Below the pieces are notes generated by a model, which ran no database searches, was not told the DNA's origin, and saw only the letters and a program-made list of their open reading frames with translations. Source: an uncultured Duncaniella sp. (GTDB taxonomy: Bacteria; Bacteroidota; Bacteroidia; Bacteroidales; Muribaculaceae). From it: DNA of 59,048 bases. Shown piece by piece: positions 17,538 to 25,601 of the stretch. A program made the position numbers and the translations under genes. Numbering within the stretch: the stretch's first letter is position 1; each line of letters begins with the position of its first letter. Location of the stretch: contig CAJURI010000007.1 of NCBI GenBank assembly GCA_910588795.1, positions 1 through 59,048 on the forward strand, read 5' to 3'.

Positions 17538-18622
17538 AGATACTTATATCCGGAGGGGGCACGGGCGGACACATATTTCCGGCCCTTTCCATAGCTAATG
17601 CAGTGAAGCGCAGATGTCCCGATGCCGAAATCCTCTTTGTGGGCGCACTGGGGCGCATGGAGATGGAGAGGGTGCCGGCAGCCGGATACCGTATAGAGGG
17701 GCTTCCGGTGGCCGGATTCGACCGCAAGCGTCTGTGGCGCAACTTCGGTGTGCTGTGGAAGCTGTGGAAATCTCTTCGCAAGGCACGGCGTATAGTTCGG
17801 GATTTCGATCCTGACATTGCCATAGGTGTGGGGGGCTATGCGAGCGGTCCTGTGCTCAAGCAGGCGCAGCGGCGCGGGATCCCGACACTCATACAGGAGC
17901 AGAACTCCTATCCGGGGGTGACCAACAAGCTTCTTGCCCCCAAGGCCAAGGCCATATGCGTGGCTTATGACGGTCTCGAACGCTTTTTCCCGGCCGAACG
18001 CATAGTCAGGACCGGCAATCCTGTGCGCAAGGACCTTGAGGAGTGCAGCCTCACGCGTGAGCAGGCCAAGAAGGAGCTTGGTTTTGATCCCGAAAGACTG
18101 CTGGTGCTTTCTGTCGGGGGGAGTCTCGGGGCGAGGACGGTCAACGAGGCCATAGCGGCCTCTCTGCCCGTCATTGCCGAAAAGGGCGCGCAGCTCATGT
18201 GGCAGACCGGACGATACGGCGCGGATCATTTCCGGGAGGTGGCTTCCGGACATGACAATGTGAAGGCCGATACTTTCATAACCCGTATGGATCTCGCTTA
18301 TCGTGCCGCCGATCTCGTGGTGTCGCGCGCCGGCGCAGGAACCATATCGGAGTTGCAGATACTCGGAAAACCTGTGATCCTTATACCTTCGCCCAATGTG
18401 GCAGAGGACCATCAGCGTCATAACGCCGAGGCTCTGTCGTCGGTAGGTGCGGCACGCATGATCCTCGACAAGGACGCTGTGGCTTCTCTTCCGGCTGAGA
18501 TTGCCGCTCTGCTTGACTCTGAGGATGCGCGAGTTGACCTTTCGGAGAAGATATCCGGAATGGCAATGCATGATTCCGATGAACAAATCGTTGACAAAAT
18601 CATTGAAATAATACAGCGATGA
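17534..18622 (+). CDS. murG: UDP-GlcNAc:lipid I GlcNAc transferase
   Basis: A 362-residue GT28 enzyme that adds GlcNAc to lipid I on the inner face of the membrane, giving lipid II. The first Gly-rich loop GGGTGGHIFPALSIA (residues about 7-21), the second (GVGGYASGPVLK) and the nucleotide-sugar signature SRAGAGTISELQILGKPVILIP with AEDHQRHNA are all present. It is bracketed by four-base overlaps with ftsW upstream and murC downstream. Confidence 0.96.
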   Translation: MKILISGGGTGGHIFPALSIANAVKRRCPDAEILFVGALGRMEMERVPAAGYRIEGLPVAGFDRKRLWRNFGVLWKLWKSLRKARRIVRDFDPDIAIGVGGYASGPVLKQAQRRGIPTLIQEQNSYPGVTNKLLAPKAKAICVAYDGLERFFPAERIVRTGNPVRKDLEECSLTREQAKKELGFDPERLLVLSVGGSLGARTVNEAIAASLPVIAEKGAQLMWQTGRYGADHFREVASGHDNVKADTFITRMDLAYRAADLVVSRAGAGTISELQILGKPVILIPSPNVAEDHQRHNAEALSSVGAARMILDKDAVASLPAEIAALLDSEDARVDLSEKISGMAMHDSDEQIVDKIIEIIQR

Positions 18623-19998
18623 CACCAGATACATTCACTCACATATATTTTGTAGGAGCCGGCGGCATAGGTATGGCCGCCCTTGAGCGTTATTTCCTGT
18701 CCAAAGGTAAGAAAGTGGCCGGATATGACCGCACTCCGACCTCTCTGACTGACGCTCTTGTCTCCGAAGGTGTGGAGATGACATTCTCTCCGGAGGCCGG
18801 GAATATTCCCGCGGAATTCCGTGATCCGGCACATACACTCGTGGTGTACACCCCCGCTGTGCCTGACGATCTTCCCATACTCGAATATTTCCGCAAGGGC
18901 GGATTCGAAGTCATGAAGCGGGCAAAGGTCCTCGGCTTAATCACCCGCAGCAGCAAGTCGCTGTGCTTTGCAGGAACACACGGCAAGACCACGACCTCGT
19001 CGATGGCGGCGCACATATTGCAGTCAGGCTCGATAGGGTGCAACGCCTTTCTCGGAGGTGTGCTCAAGAATTATGACAGTAATTTCCTGCTCACCCCGTC
19101 GTCACCTTACACGGTGATCGAGGCCGACGAGTATGACCGCTCGTTCCATCATCTCTCGCCCACTGTGGCAGTCATAACTGCCACTGACCCGGACCATCTC
19201 GATATATACGGGACCGAGGAGGCTTATCTGGAGAGTTTCGCTCACTTCACGGAGCTTATAGTGCCGGGCGGAGTGCTCATAGTACATGAAGGTCTGAAGC
19301 TCAGGCCGCGCGTGGGCAAGGATGTGAAGGTGTACACGTATTCGAGGGACAAAGGTGACTTCCATGCGTCATATATACGCCGCGATCCCGGCACGATCAC
19401 TTTTGACCTTGTGACCCCCCGTGGCACCATACGCAACATCAATCTCGGTGTCCCCGTGGAGGTCAATATCGACAACGCCATAGCAGCGGCTGCCGCAGTG
19501 TGTGTTACGGAGGCTTTCGAGCCGGAGGTGATACGCGGGGCTCTGTCCTCGTTTCAGGGCACCAAGCGACGCTTCGAGACATGGCTCAAGGAGCGTAACG
19601 GACAGGGGCGTGTGGTGATAGATGACTACGCGCACCATCCGTGCGAACTCGCCAGCTCCATAGCGTCGGTCAAGGCTCTGTATCCTGGAAGGCATCTCAC
19701 GGTAGCTTTCCAGCCTCATCTGTACACCCGCACACGTGATTTTGCCGCAGAGTTTGCCGATGCTCTCTCGGCAGCCGATTCAGTGGTGCTTCTTGACATT
19801 TATCCTGCCCGGGAGGAGCCGATACCCGGCGTGACGTCTGAAATCATATTTGATAATGTTAAATGTGATGACAAGATATTAATCCCTAAAGAAAAATTGG
19901 TGGAAACACTTAAAAATCGTAACTTTGACATTCTCTTGACAGCCGGAGCCGGCGATATATGCAACTGTCTGCCCGAGCTGATAGAATCGATTGGATAA
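18619..19998 (+). CDS. murC: UDP-MurNAc:L-alanine ligase
   Basis: A 459-residue Mur ligase adding the first amino acid to UDP-MurNAc. It opens with IYFVGAGGIGMAALERYF, has the ATP loop GTHGKTTT at 119-126, EADEYDRSFHHLSP, and the C-terminal VIDDYAHHPCEL block. The last 100 bases or so (about 19838-19935) are visibly more A/T-rich than the rest of the gene. The stop overlaps a possible TTG start of ftsQ. Confidence 0.95.
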   Translation: MTPDTFTHIYFVGAGGIGMAALERYFLSKGKKVAGYDRTPTSLTDALVSEGVEMTFSPEAGNIPAEFRDPAHTLVVYTPAVPDDLPILEYFRKGGFEVMKRAKVLGLITRSSKSLCFAGTHGKTTTSSMAAHILQSGSIGCNAFLGGVLKNYDSNFLLTPSSPYTVIEADEYDRSFHHLSPTVAVITATDPDHLDIYGTEEAYLESFAHFTELIVPGGVLIVHEGLKLRPRVGKDVKVYTYSRDKGDFHASYIRRDPGTITFDLVTPRGTIRNINLGVPVEVNIDNAIAAAAAVCVTEAFEPEVIRGALSSFQGTKRRFETWLKERNGQGRVVIDDYAHHPCELASSIASVKALYPGRHLTVAFQPHLYTRTRDFAAEFADALSAADSVVLLDIYPAREEPIPGVTSEIIFDNVKCDDKILIPKEKLVETLKNRNFDILLTAGAGDICNCLPELIESIG

Positions 19999-20014
19999 AA
20001 GTAACCTACGACCG

Positions 20015-20926
20015 ATGCCGCAGTATCTGAAAATATTATTCTCCCTGATGCTTTTCACCTATCTGGTGATAGCAGTCACCGTCACGGCCAATGAGAAGGA
20101 TGACGATATGTGCAAGGGTATGACGGTCACTGTGCTCGATGCGGACGGCATGGATGAGGACGCCAGACAGTTTGTCACTCCCCGCGAACTGTCGCGCGAG
20201 CTTGACGGCCTGCCTGAACGGGCCGGTGAGATAGCTCTGGCAAATATCAACACCCAGGATATACGCCGACGCCTGCTGAGCCTCGATAAGATCGAGGATG
20301 CGAGCGTAGTGAGGTACACCGACGGCACTATAAGGGTGACTGTGACACCGATAGAGCCGGTGCTGAGAGTATTTGACGGCTCGTCGAGCTATTATGTCAA
20401 CCGTACCGGCAAGCGTGTTGCCGCCTCGGCTCGCTATCACAAGAATGTGCCGGTGATACAGGGCCATTTCGACGCTTCCGACACTACGTTCACGCCGCTG
20501 TCGCTGATGCCGTTGGTCAGCTATATCGCCTCGGATTCCATATGGAATTCATTCATAGGCATGATCAAGGTGAAATCACCTACCGACATACTCCTGATAC
20601 CCAACATACGGGAGCATGTGATAAATCTCGGACCGCCGGTCGACTTCGAGCGCAAGCTGGCTGATCTCAGGACTTTCTACAGCAAAGTGCTGGTGAGGCA
20701 GGGCTGGGAGAAGTACGACACCTTGTCGCTGAAGTGGAACGGCCAGCTTGTCGCCACCAAGCGTCACCGGCGCGCGGCTGATGTCCCGGTGGTGTCGCAT
20801 GACGACGATGAGGCTGTGCCCATCGATGCTATGCTTGCCGGTGACAATGTCGCGCCGGGACAGACAGTCCCCGGGCAGAAGGCCCATTCCGAAAAGCCCA
20901 TTCCGGCGAAGAACAATCCTGCATGA
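20015..20926 (+). CDS. ftsQ: Cell division protein FtsQ
   Basis: A 303-residue bitopic protein with one N-terminal membrane helix (ILFSLMLFTYLVIAVTVTA) and a periplasmic POTRA/FtsQ region: ANINTQDIRRRLLSLDKIEDASVVRYTDGTIRVTVTPIEPVLRVF. It recruits the FtsLB complex to the septum. Assignment uses topology, the POTRA-type block and its place between murC and ftsA. ATG at 20015 was preferred to a TTG at 19991 that overlaps murC. The C-terminal tail is low-complexity (Pro/Gly/Lys) and differs from proteobacterial FtsQ. Confidence 0.88.
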   Translation: MPQYLKILFSLMLFTYLVIAVTVTANEKDDDMCKGMTVTVLDADGMDEDARQFVTPRELSRELDGLPERAGEIALANINTQDIRRRLLSLDKIEDASVVRYTDGTIRVTVTPIEPVLRVFDGSSSYYVNRTGKRVAASARYHKNVPVIQGHFDASDTTFTPLSLMPLVSYIASDSIWNSFIGMIKVKSPTDILLIPNIREHVINLGPPVDFERKLADLRTFYSKVLVRQGWEKYDTLSLKWNGQLVATKRHRRAADVPVVSHDDDEAVPIDAMLAGDNVAPGQTVPGQKAHSEKPIPAKNNPA

Positions 20927-20971
20927 GACCGTATGAATCAATGAAAAGCTAATCCCACTCCTTAATCCACA

Positions 20972-22402
20972 ATGGAAGAAAAGATAATCATAGCCCTTGA
21001 AATAGGCAGCTCCAAGATCAAAGGAGCCACCGGTGCGGTAGGCCCTGACGGAACGATCAACGTTAAGGCCGTTGAAAGAGAATCGATATCGGATATCGTG
21101 CGCTATGGATGCGTGCGCAACATTGTTGAGACTGCCCAGGCGGTACAGAAGGTGATCGAACGTCTGGAGCTGCGCGAGTCGCCGCGCAAGATCGAGGGAG
21201 TTTACCTCAGCATAGGTGGCAGGTCGCTGTCGTCGCAGGCCGCGACGATAGAGCGGAGGCTGGCTTCTGACACGATTATCACGCAGGAGATACTTGAGGA
21301 CATCTTCAACGAGGCTCTTGAATACCCGTTGCCTGAGCGCAATGTGGTCACTGTGACACGCCGTGAGCTCTATGTCAACAATGCGCTCACTTCTAAGCCT
21401 CTGGGGGAGATCGGGTCGCATATACTCGCGAAACTCAACATAATAAGCTGCCGCAACCAGCCGCTGCGCAATCTCACAATGATGATAGAGGACCGTCTCG
21501 GCCTGAAGATAATGGACACATTTGTGCGTCCGCTTGCCATAGCTGATCTGGTGCTTGTGGAGGAGGAGAAGCGTCTGGGATGCATGCTTGTCGATTTCGG
21601 TGCCGAGACCACCACTGTGGCTATTTTCAAGAACGGAGTCCTGATGCACCTTGCGGTGCTTCCTATGGGGTCGCGCAACATCACGCGCGACATCACTGCG
21701 CTTAATTATGTGGAGGAGCAGGCCGAGGAGATGAAGAAAGGGGGAGGATCGGCATTCCCCACGCTTGAGTCGAGCCACGCTCCGGGGCAACCTGATTTTG
21801 TGGCTATAAATAATTATGTATCGGCGCGTGCTGCCGAGATCATAGTGAACGTGTGCGAGCAGGTGAAGTATGCCGGGCTCACGCCCGATCAGCTCTCCGA
21901 GGGGGTCATCATCGTCGGCAAGGGAGCAAGATTGTCGGGATTCAATCAGCGTCTGAGCCAGATATCCGGGATGAAGGTGCGCACAGGTGTGCCTGTGAGC
22001 CGACGGCTGCGCATACTTGACGGACGCATACAGGTGGCCGATGCCGTAGATGTGCTCGCCATACTCAATGCCGCCGCAAAAGGAAATGTCAAGGAGTGCC
22101 TTTCGCCGGCCGCACCGGCGGCCACGGCCGAGACTGTGTCAGTGCCAGCCGGTGAGTCTAAGCCGGCGGTTGAGTCAGCTCCTGCCGGGACTGCGGCTGC
22201 CACTGCAAAGGTAGAGCCGGCATCAAAATCCACCACATCCACCGGAACAGTGACTTCGGTCAATACACACACGCCGGTCATGGACGGCGGCCGGACCGGA
22301 GGCAACGGCCGGAGCCGGCTGTCAGCCCTGTATGACAAGATGCGGGAAAGAGTGGCCAATGCCATTTCAAACAGTTTTAACGAAGAAGACGACGAAGAAT
22401 AA
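20972..22402 (+). CDS. ftsA: Cell division protein FtsA
   Basis: A 476-residue actin-fold ATPase tethering FtsZ to the membrane. The phosphate-1 loop IIALEIGSSKIKGA, phosphate-2 MLVDFGAETTTVAIF and adenosine loop IIVGKGARLSGF are clear, as is the SHS2-type inserted domain (VYLSIGGRSLSSQAA). After residue 390 comes a linker of about 60 residues rich in Ala, Pro, Thr and Val, then a C-terminal amphipathic helix (LSALYDKMRERVANAISNSF) with an acidic tail, the expected membrane-targeting segment. It lies 31 bp before ftsZ. Confidence 0.95.
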   Translation: MEEKIIIALEIGSSKIKGATGAVGPDGTINVKAVERESISDIVRYGCVRNIVETAQAVQKVIERLELRESPRKIEGVYLSIGGRSLSSQAATIERRLASDTIITQEILEDIFNEALEYPLPERNVVTVTRRELYVNNALTSKPLGEIGSHILAKLNIISCRNQPLRNLTMMIEDRLGLKIMDTFVRPLAIADLVLVEEEKRLGCMLVDFGAETTTVAIFKNGVLMHLAVLPMGSRNITRDITALNYVEEQAEEMKKGGGSAFPTLESSHAPGQPDFVAINNYVSARAAEIIVNVCEQVKYAGLTPDQLSEGVIIVGKGARLSGFNQRLSQISGMKVRTGVPVSRRLRILDGRIQVADAVDVLAILNAAAKGNVKECLSPAAPAATAETVSVPAGESKPAVESAPAGTAAATAKVEPASKSTTSTGTVTSVNTHTPVMDGGRTGGNGRSRLSALYDKMRERVANAISNSFNEEDDEE

Positions 22403-22433
22403 GGAGAAGTAGTAATATAAATTTGGCATAAAA

Positions 22434-23906
22434 ATGGAAGACAATAATATAAATCAGCCGCTTGATGATGCGTCGGCATTCACCGATGCGCGCAGGGCAG
22501 CTGCACAGGACCCGATAATAATCAAGGCTGTCGGAGTCGGCGGCGGCGGCAACAATGCCGTGAGCCACATGTTCAAGGAGGGTATAAAGAACGTATCGTT
22601 CGTGAACATCAATTCCGACGAGCAGGCCCTGCGCCATTCCGATGTGCCTAACACACTGCGTATAGGTGACGGGCTCGGAGCTGGCAACAAGCCTGAAAAG
22701 GCAAAGGCCTTTGCCGAGGATGCCACCGAAGAGATCAACCGTCTGTTTGACGATGACACAAAGATGGTGTTTGTGACGGCCGGCATGGGTGGCGGTACAG
22801 GCACAGGTGCCGCACCGGTAGTGGCACGAGTGGCTAAGGAGCGTGGATTGCTGACCATAGGTATTGTGACCATTCCGTTCCTCTTCGAAGGCCAGGTCAA
22901 GATCAAGAAGGCGATAGCCGGAGCCGACGAGATGGCAAAGTATGTCGACGCTCTCCTTGTGATCAACAACGAGCGGCTTACCGAGATATACGGGGACCTC
23001 GATTTCATGAACGCGTTCGGCAAGGCTGACGACACCCTGTCGGTTGCAGCGCGCTCCATATCGGAGATCATCACCCGTCAGGGCATAATCAATCTTGACT
23101 TCAACGATGTCGACACCACGCTGCGCGACGGCGGTGCCGCCATAATCTCCACAGGTTTCGGCGAGGGTGAAGGGCGTGTGACAGCAGCGATTCAGGATGC
23201 CCTGAACTCACCGCTGCTGAAGAACCGTGACATACTCGGTTCGAAAAAGCTGCTGTTCAACCTCTATTTCAATCCTCAGGCCGAGGACAAATTCCTCATG
23301 AGCGAGACCAAGGAGCTGACCCAGTTCATAGGGCAGATCAACTCCAGCGTGGACGTCATATGGGGTGTGTGCCCTGACGAAAGCATAGGCAATCAGGTCA
23401 AGATCACTATCCTTGCAGCCGGATTCGAGATCACCCTGCGCGATGAGGAGAACGAGATCCTCAACGGTGATAACAACAGCCATAGTTCCGGTCCGGTGAT
23501 CGACATAAACCCTCATGCATCAGCCGGCAGAAACGGGGTGAACACCGCGAAATTCCAGTTCCCCCAGCAGCCTCGCTCACAGCAGTCGCAGACAGCCGGC
23601 ATGCCGCAGCAGCAACGCCAGCCGCAGAACGTGGCCAATCCTGTAGAATCTGTGCCTGACATGCGTGTGATAGAGGAGTACGGAAAGGACAAGACTCAGA
23701 TATTCACCGGCGCAAAGGAACGTTCGTCGGCAATAATCCTCGGGCTCAACCAGCTTGACGATGACTCCATATGCGATACACTTGAGCGGTATCCGGCATA
23801 CAAGCGCGAACGACGCATCATCGACAGCATACGCTCGGGTGCATTCGACTCCGGACAGCAGAACATACCGGCATCGACAGGCTCCGGCAAGGCGTTCAGC
23901 TTCTAA
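22434..23906 (+). CDS. ftsZ: Cell division GTPase FtsZ
   Basis: A 490-residue tubulin homologue forming the Z ring. The N-terminal GVGGGGNNAVSHM, the tubulin signature GGTGTGAAPV (from residue 120) and the T7-loop region FNDVDTTLRDGG are intact. After the GTPase fold comes a Gln/Pro/Asn-rich linker of about 80 residues and a C-terminal region containing LERYPAYKRERR, the likely conserved tail that binds FtsA. It is the last gene of the cluster and is followed by an intrinsic terminator. Confidence 0.97.
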   Translation: MEDNNINQPLDDASAFTDARRAAAQDPIIIKAVGVGGGGNNAVSHMFKEGIKNVSFVNINSDEQALRHSDVPNTLRIGDGLGAGNKPEKAKAFAEDATEEINRLFDDDTKMVFVTAGMGGGTGTGAAPVVARVAKERGLLTIGIVTIPFLFEGQVKIKKAIAGADEMAKYVDALLVINNERLTEIYGDLDFMNAFGKADDTLSVAARSISEIITRQGIINLDFNDVDTTLRDGGAAIISTGFGEGEGRVTAAIQDALNSPLLKNRDILGSKKLLFNLYFNPQAEDKFLMSETKELTQFIGQINSSVDVIWGVCPDESIGNQVKITILAAGFEITLRDEENEILNGDNNSHSSGPVIDINPHASAGRNGVNTAKFQFPQQPRSQQSQTAGMPQQQRQPQNVANPVESVPDMRVIEEYGKDKTQIFTGAKERSSAIILGLNQLDDDSICDTLERYPAYKRERRIIDSIRSGAFDSGQQNIPASTGSGKAFSF

Positions 23907-23917
23907 GCCTCCTCTGC

Positions 23918-23954
23918 GTGCACCCTGTTCAATAGAGAGAATAGCACTTTTTTT
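23918..23954 (+). terminator. Intrinsic terminator of the dcw cluster
   Basis: GTGC-(bulge)-TGTTC pairs with GAATA-GCAC and is followed by seven T residues (23948-23954), 12 bp after the ftsZ stop. Confidence 0.7.
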
Positions 23955-23985
23955 CTGACATTCGCAAAACCATAGCGCATACCGA

Positions 23986-24016
23986 CTTGTATATACAAAT
24001 AAAATAGTTACCTTTG
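23986..24016 (+). promoter_or_regulatory. Promoter of the DUF2795 gene
   Basis: CTTG (23986-23989, one mismatch to TTTG), a 19-bp spacer and TACCTTTG (24009-24016) fit the Bacteroidetes consensus, 30 bp before the start codon. Confidence 0.7.
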
Positions 24017-24045
24017 CGCGAAAATTTAAAAACACCTTATACGAT

Positions 24046-24267
24046 ATGTATTGGACACTTGAACTCGCCTCGAAGCTTGAGGACGCTCCCTGGCCCGCAA
24101 CACGTGAAGAGCTCATTGACTATGCAATGCGCTCAGGAGCCCCTATGGAAGTAATAGAAAATCTTCAGGAAATGGAGGACGAAGGTGAGGCCTACGAATG
24201 CATCGAAGACATCTGGCCCGACTACCCATCAAAAGAAGACTTCTTCTTCAACGAAGAGGAATACTAA
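24046..24267 (+). CDS. DUF2795 family small acidic protein
   Basis: A 73-residue, strongly acidic protein resembling the DUF2795 family: WTLELASKLEDAPWPATREELIDYAMRSGAPMEVIENLQEM, with the ELIDYA and PxxVxENL pattern, and a Glu-rich tail ending EDFFFNEEEY. DUF2795 proteins are small soluble proteins whose role is not established. It has its own promoter and a strong terminator, so it is a monocistronic gene following the division cluster. Confidence 0.85.
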   Translation: MYWTLELASKLEDAPWPATREELIDYAMRSGAPMEVIENLQEMEDEGEAYECIEDIWPDYPSKEDFFFNEEEY

Positions 24268-24297
24268 GCCGAATATTTAACGTAAATATCTAATAGA

Positions 24298-24332
24298 CAA
24301 TGGTCAAGCAAATTTATTTTGTTTGGCCATTG
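24298..24332 (+). terminator. Terminator of the DUF2795 gene
   Basis: A 15-bp stem with two wobble pairs (24298-24312 with 24318-24332, arm CAATGGTCAAGCAAA) and a 5-nt loop, followed by GTGTTTTATT. Confidence 0.8.
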
Positions 24333-24395
24333 GTGTTTTATTGCCTCAAAATGGCGTAGTTTGTTTGGCTAAAATACGTATTTTTGGGAGGAAAA

Positions 24396-24469
24396 TCCGG
24401 ATTTGTTTGTATATAAAGCAATCCTAAATCGGACATGAGCAAATACCCTGAAAATACAAACAAATTGGA
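24396..24469. repeat. Long inverted repeat upstream of the ORF6N gene
   Basis: ATTTGTTTGTAT (24401-24412) and ATACAAACAAAT (24454-24465) are perfect complements, extended outward by TCC/GGA with one mismatch. They enclose about 41 bp. The repeat lies in the 284-bp gap between DUF2795 and the ORF6N gene and has no T-run, so it may be a regulatory site or the relic of an element end. Confidence 0.55.
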
Positions 24470-24540
24470 ATTCTTTTTCCACCTGAGTGCCGATTGGATG
24501 TTATTTTCAATATATCTACCTAAATTTCAGAAATAATAGA

Positions 24541-24548
24541 TAAATTTG
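24541..24548 (+). promoter_or_regulatory. Possible -7 box for the ORF6N gene
   Basis: TAAATTTG matches the -7 consensus exactly, but no -33 TTTG is present. If it is used, transcription would start about at the ATG at 24552, pointing to the downstream ATG at 24633 as the real start. Confidence 0.4.
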
Positions 24549-24551
24549 CGT

Positions 24552-25472
24552 ATGGAATATACGGAAAAAAACAAAGGACTAATCCGAAATACAGTAAATC
24601 AAAAACCAGTCACAAATTGTGACCGTTTGCCAATGCCCATAGAGAATAGGATCATTACCATAAGAGGAAAACAGGTTATGATTGACCGGGACTTGGCAGA
24701 ATTATATGGCGTTGAAACCAAAAGGCTTAACGAACAGGTCAAACGCAACGTTGAACGATTTCCTGAACACTTCAGGTTTCAGCTCTCCAATCAGGAGAGA
24801 GATGAACTGGTCGCAAATTGCGACCGGTTCAGTGGCCTCAAATATTCATCGGTAAATCCTTTTGCATTTACCGAACAGGGGGTTGCTATGTTGTCCGCTG
24901 TATTGAAAAGCGAAACAGCGATCTATACAAGTATCCATATAATTGATGCGTTTGTGGCGATGCGTAATTTCCTTATGAACAACGCTTCGATTTTTCAGAG
25001 GATGGAACGCATCGAGATGAAACAATTGAAGACAGATGAAAAGGTCGATGCAATTCTTGATCGTTTGAATGAACCCAAAGAACCCGTGCAAGGAGTATTC
25101 TTCGACGGTCAGATTTTTGATGCGTATGCTTTTGTTGCCAAACTAATACGAAAAGCGACTAAGCGGATAGTAGTCATCGACAGTTACATTGACGATTCCG
25201 TGCTTGTGCAACTGTCAAAACGGAATTCCGGGGTAACAGTGGACATTTACGACGGCAAGATTTCACAGCAACTTCGTCAGGATGTCGAGCGTCACAATCA
25301 ACAGTACCCCGGAGTGACTCTGCACGCTTATCGCAAGGCTCACGACCGTTTTCTGATAATTGACGAGGAAGTCTATCATATCGGTCATTCTCTCAAAGAC
25401 CTTGGAAAGAAGCTGTTTGCGTTCTCTAAGATGGATGTCATGACCGGCTCAGAGCTTGTTTCGCAACTTTGA
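24552..25472 (+). CDS. ORF6N-domain protein with phospholipase-D-like C-terminus
   Basis: A protein of up to 306 residues. An ORF6N DNA-binding domain, a phage antirepressor-type module, runs from PIENRIITIRGKQVMIDRDL through AELYGVETKRLNEQVKRN to NPFAFTEQGVAMLSAVL. A short coiled coil follows (FQRMERIEMKQLKTDEKVDAIL), then a domain of about 130 residues with KRIVVIDSYIDD and HDRFLIID, resembling one degenerate half of the phospholipase-D fold. The ORF6N fold starts only at residue 28, so the ATG at 24633 (MPIENR, 279 residues) may be the true start. Two perfect palindromes lie at 24609-24623 and 24809-24825. No other phage genes adjoin it, so it is a stand-alone element gene. Confidence 0.82.
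   Translation: MEYTEKNKGLIRNTVNQKPVTNCDRLPMPIENRIITIRGKQVMIDRDLAELYGVETKRLNEQVKRNVERFPEHFRFQLSNQERDELVANCDRFSGLKYSSVNPFAFTEQGVAMLSAVLKSETAIYTSIHIIDAFVAMRNFLMNNASIFQRMERIEMKQLKTDEKVDAILDRLNEPKEPVQGVFFDGQIFDAYAFVAKLIRKATKRIVVIDSYIDDSVLVQLSKRNSGVTVDIYDGKISQQLRQDVERHNQQYPGVTLHAYRKAHDRFLIIDEEVYHIGHSLKDLGKKLFAFSKMDVMTGSELVSQL
24609..24623. promoter_or_regulatory. Palindrome GTCACAAATTGTGAC near ORF6N start
   Basis: A perfect inverted repeat (7-bp arms, central A), 9 bp before the alternative start at 24633. It is closely matched by the palindrome at 24809-24825, which is why an operator role is considered. Confidence 0.4.
24809..24825. repeat. Palindrome GGTCGCAAATTGCGACC inside ORF6N gene
   Basis: A perfect inverted repeat with 8-bp arms and a central A. 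It shares the core GTCnCAAATTGnGACC with 24609-24623, and both copies encode NCDR in the reading frame. Confidence 0.5.
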
Positions 25473-25601
25473 CCTGAAAGATCTGATCTTAGGTACTTAA
25501 CTGCTAATAAATATTACAAATTTGCCAAGGGATTTTTTTGCGAGGTGAAACTACTCATTTGCTGATGCTTATGCCTTTGCTTTCTTGAAGCGATCCATGA
25601 T

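Noticed and set aside
17144..18634. Antisense frame of 496 codons across ftsW and murG
   Set aside because: It crosses two clear genes with intact motifs on the other strand and has no domain signal.
20576..21790. Antisense frame of 404 codons across ftsQ and ftsA
   Set aside because: It is Arg/His-rich, has no motif and covers conserved ftsA coding sequence.
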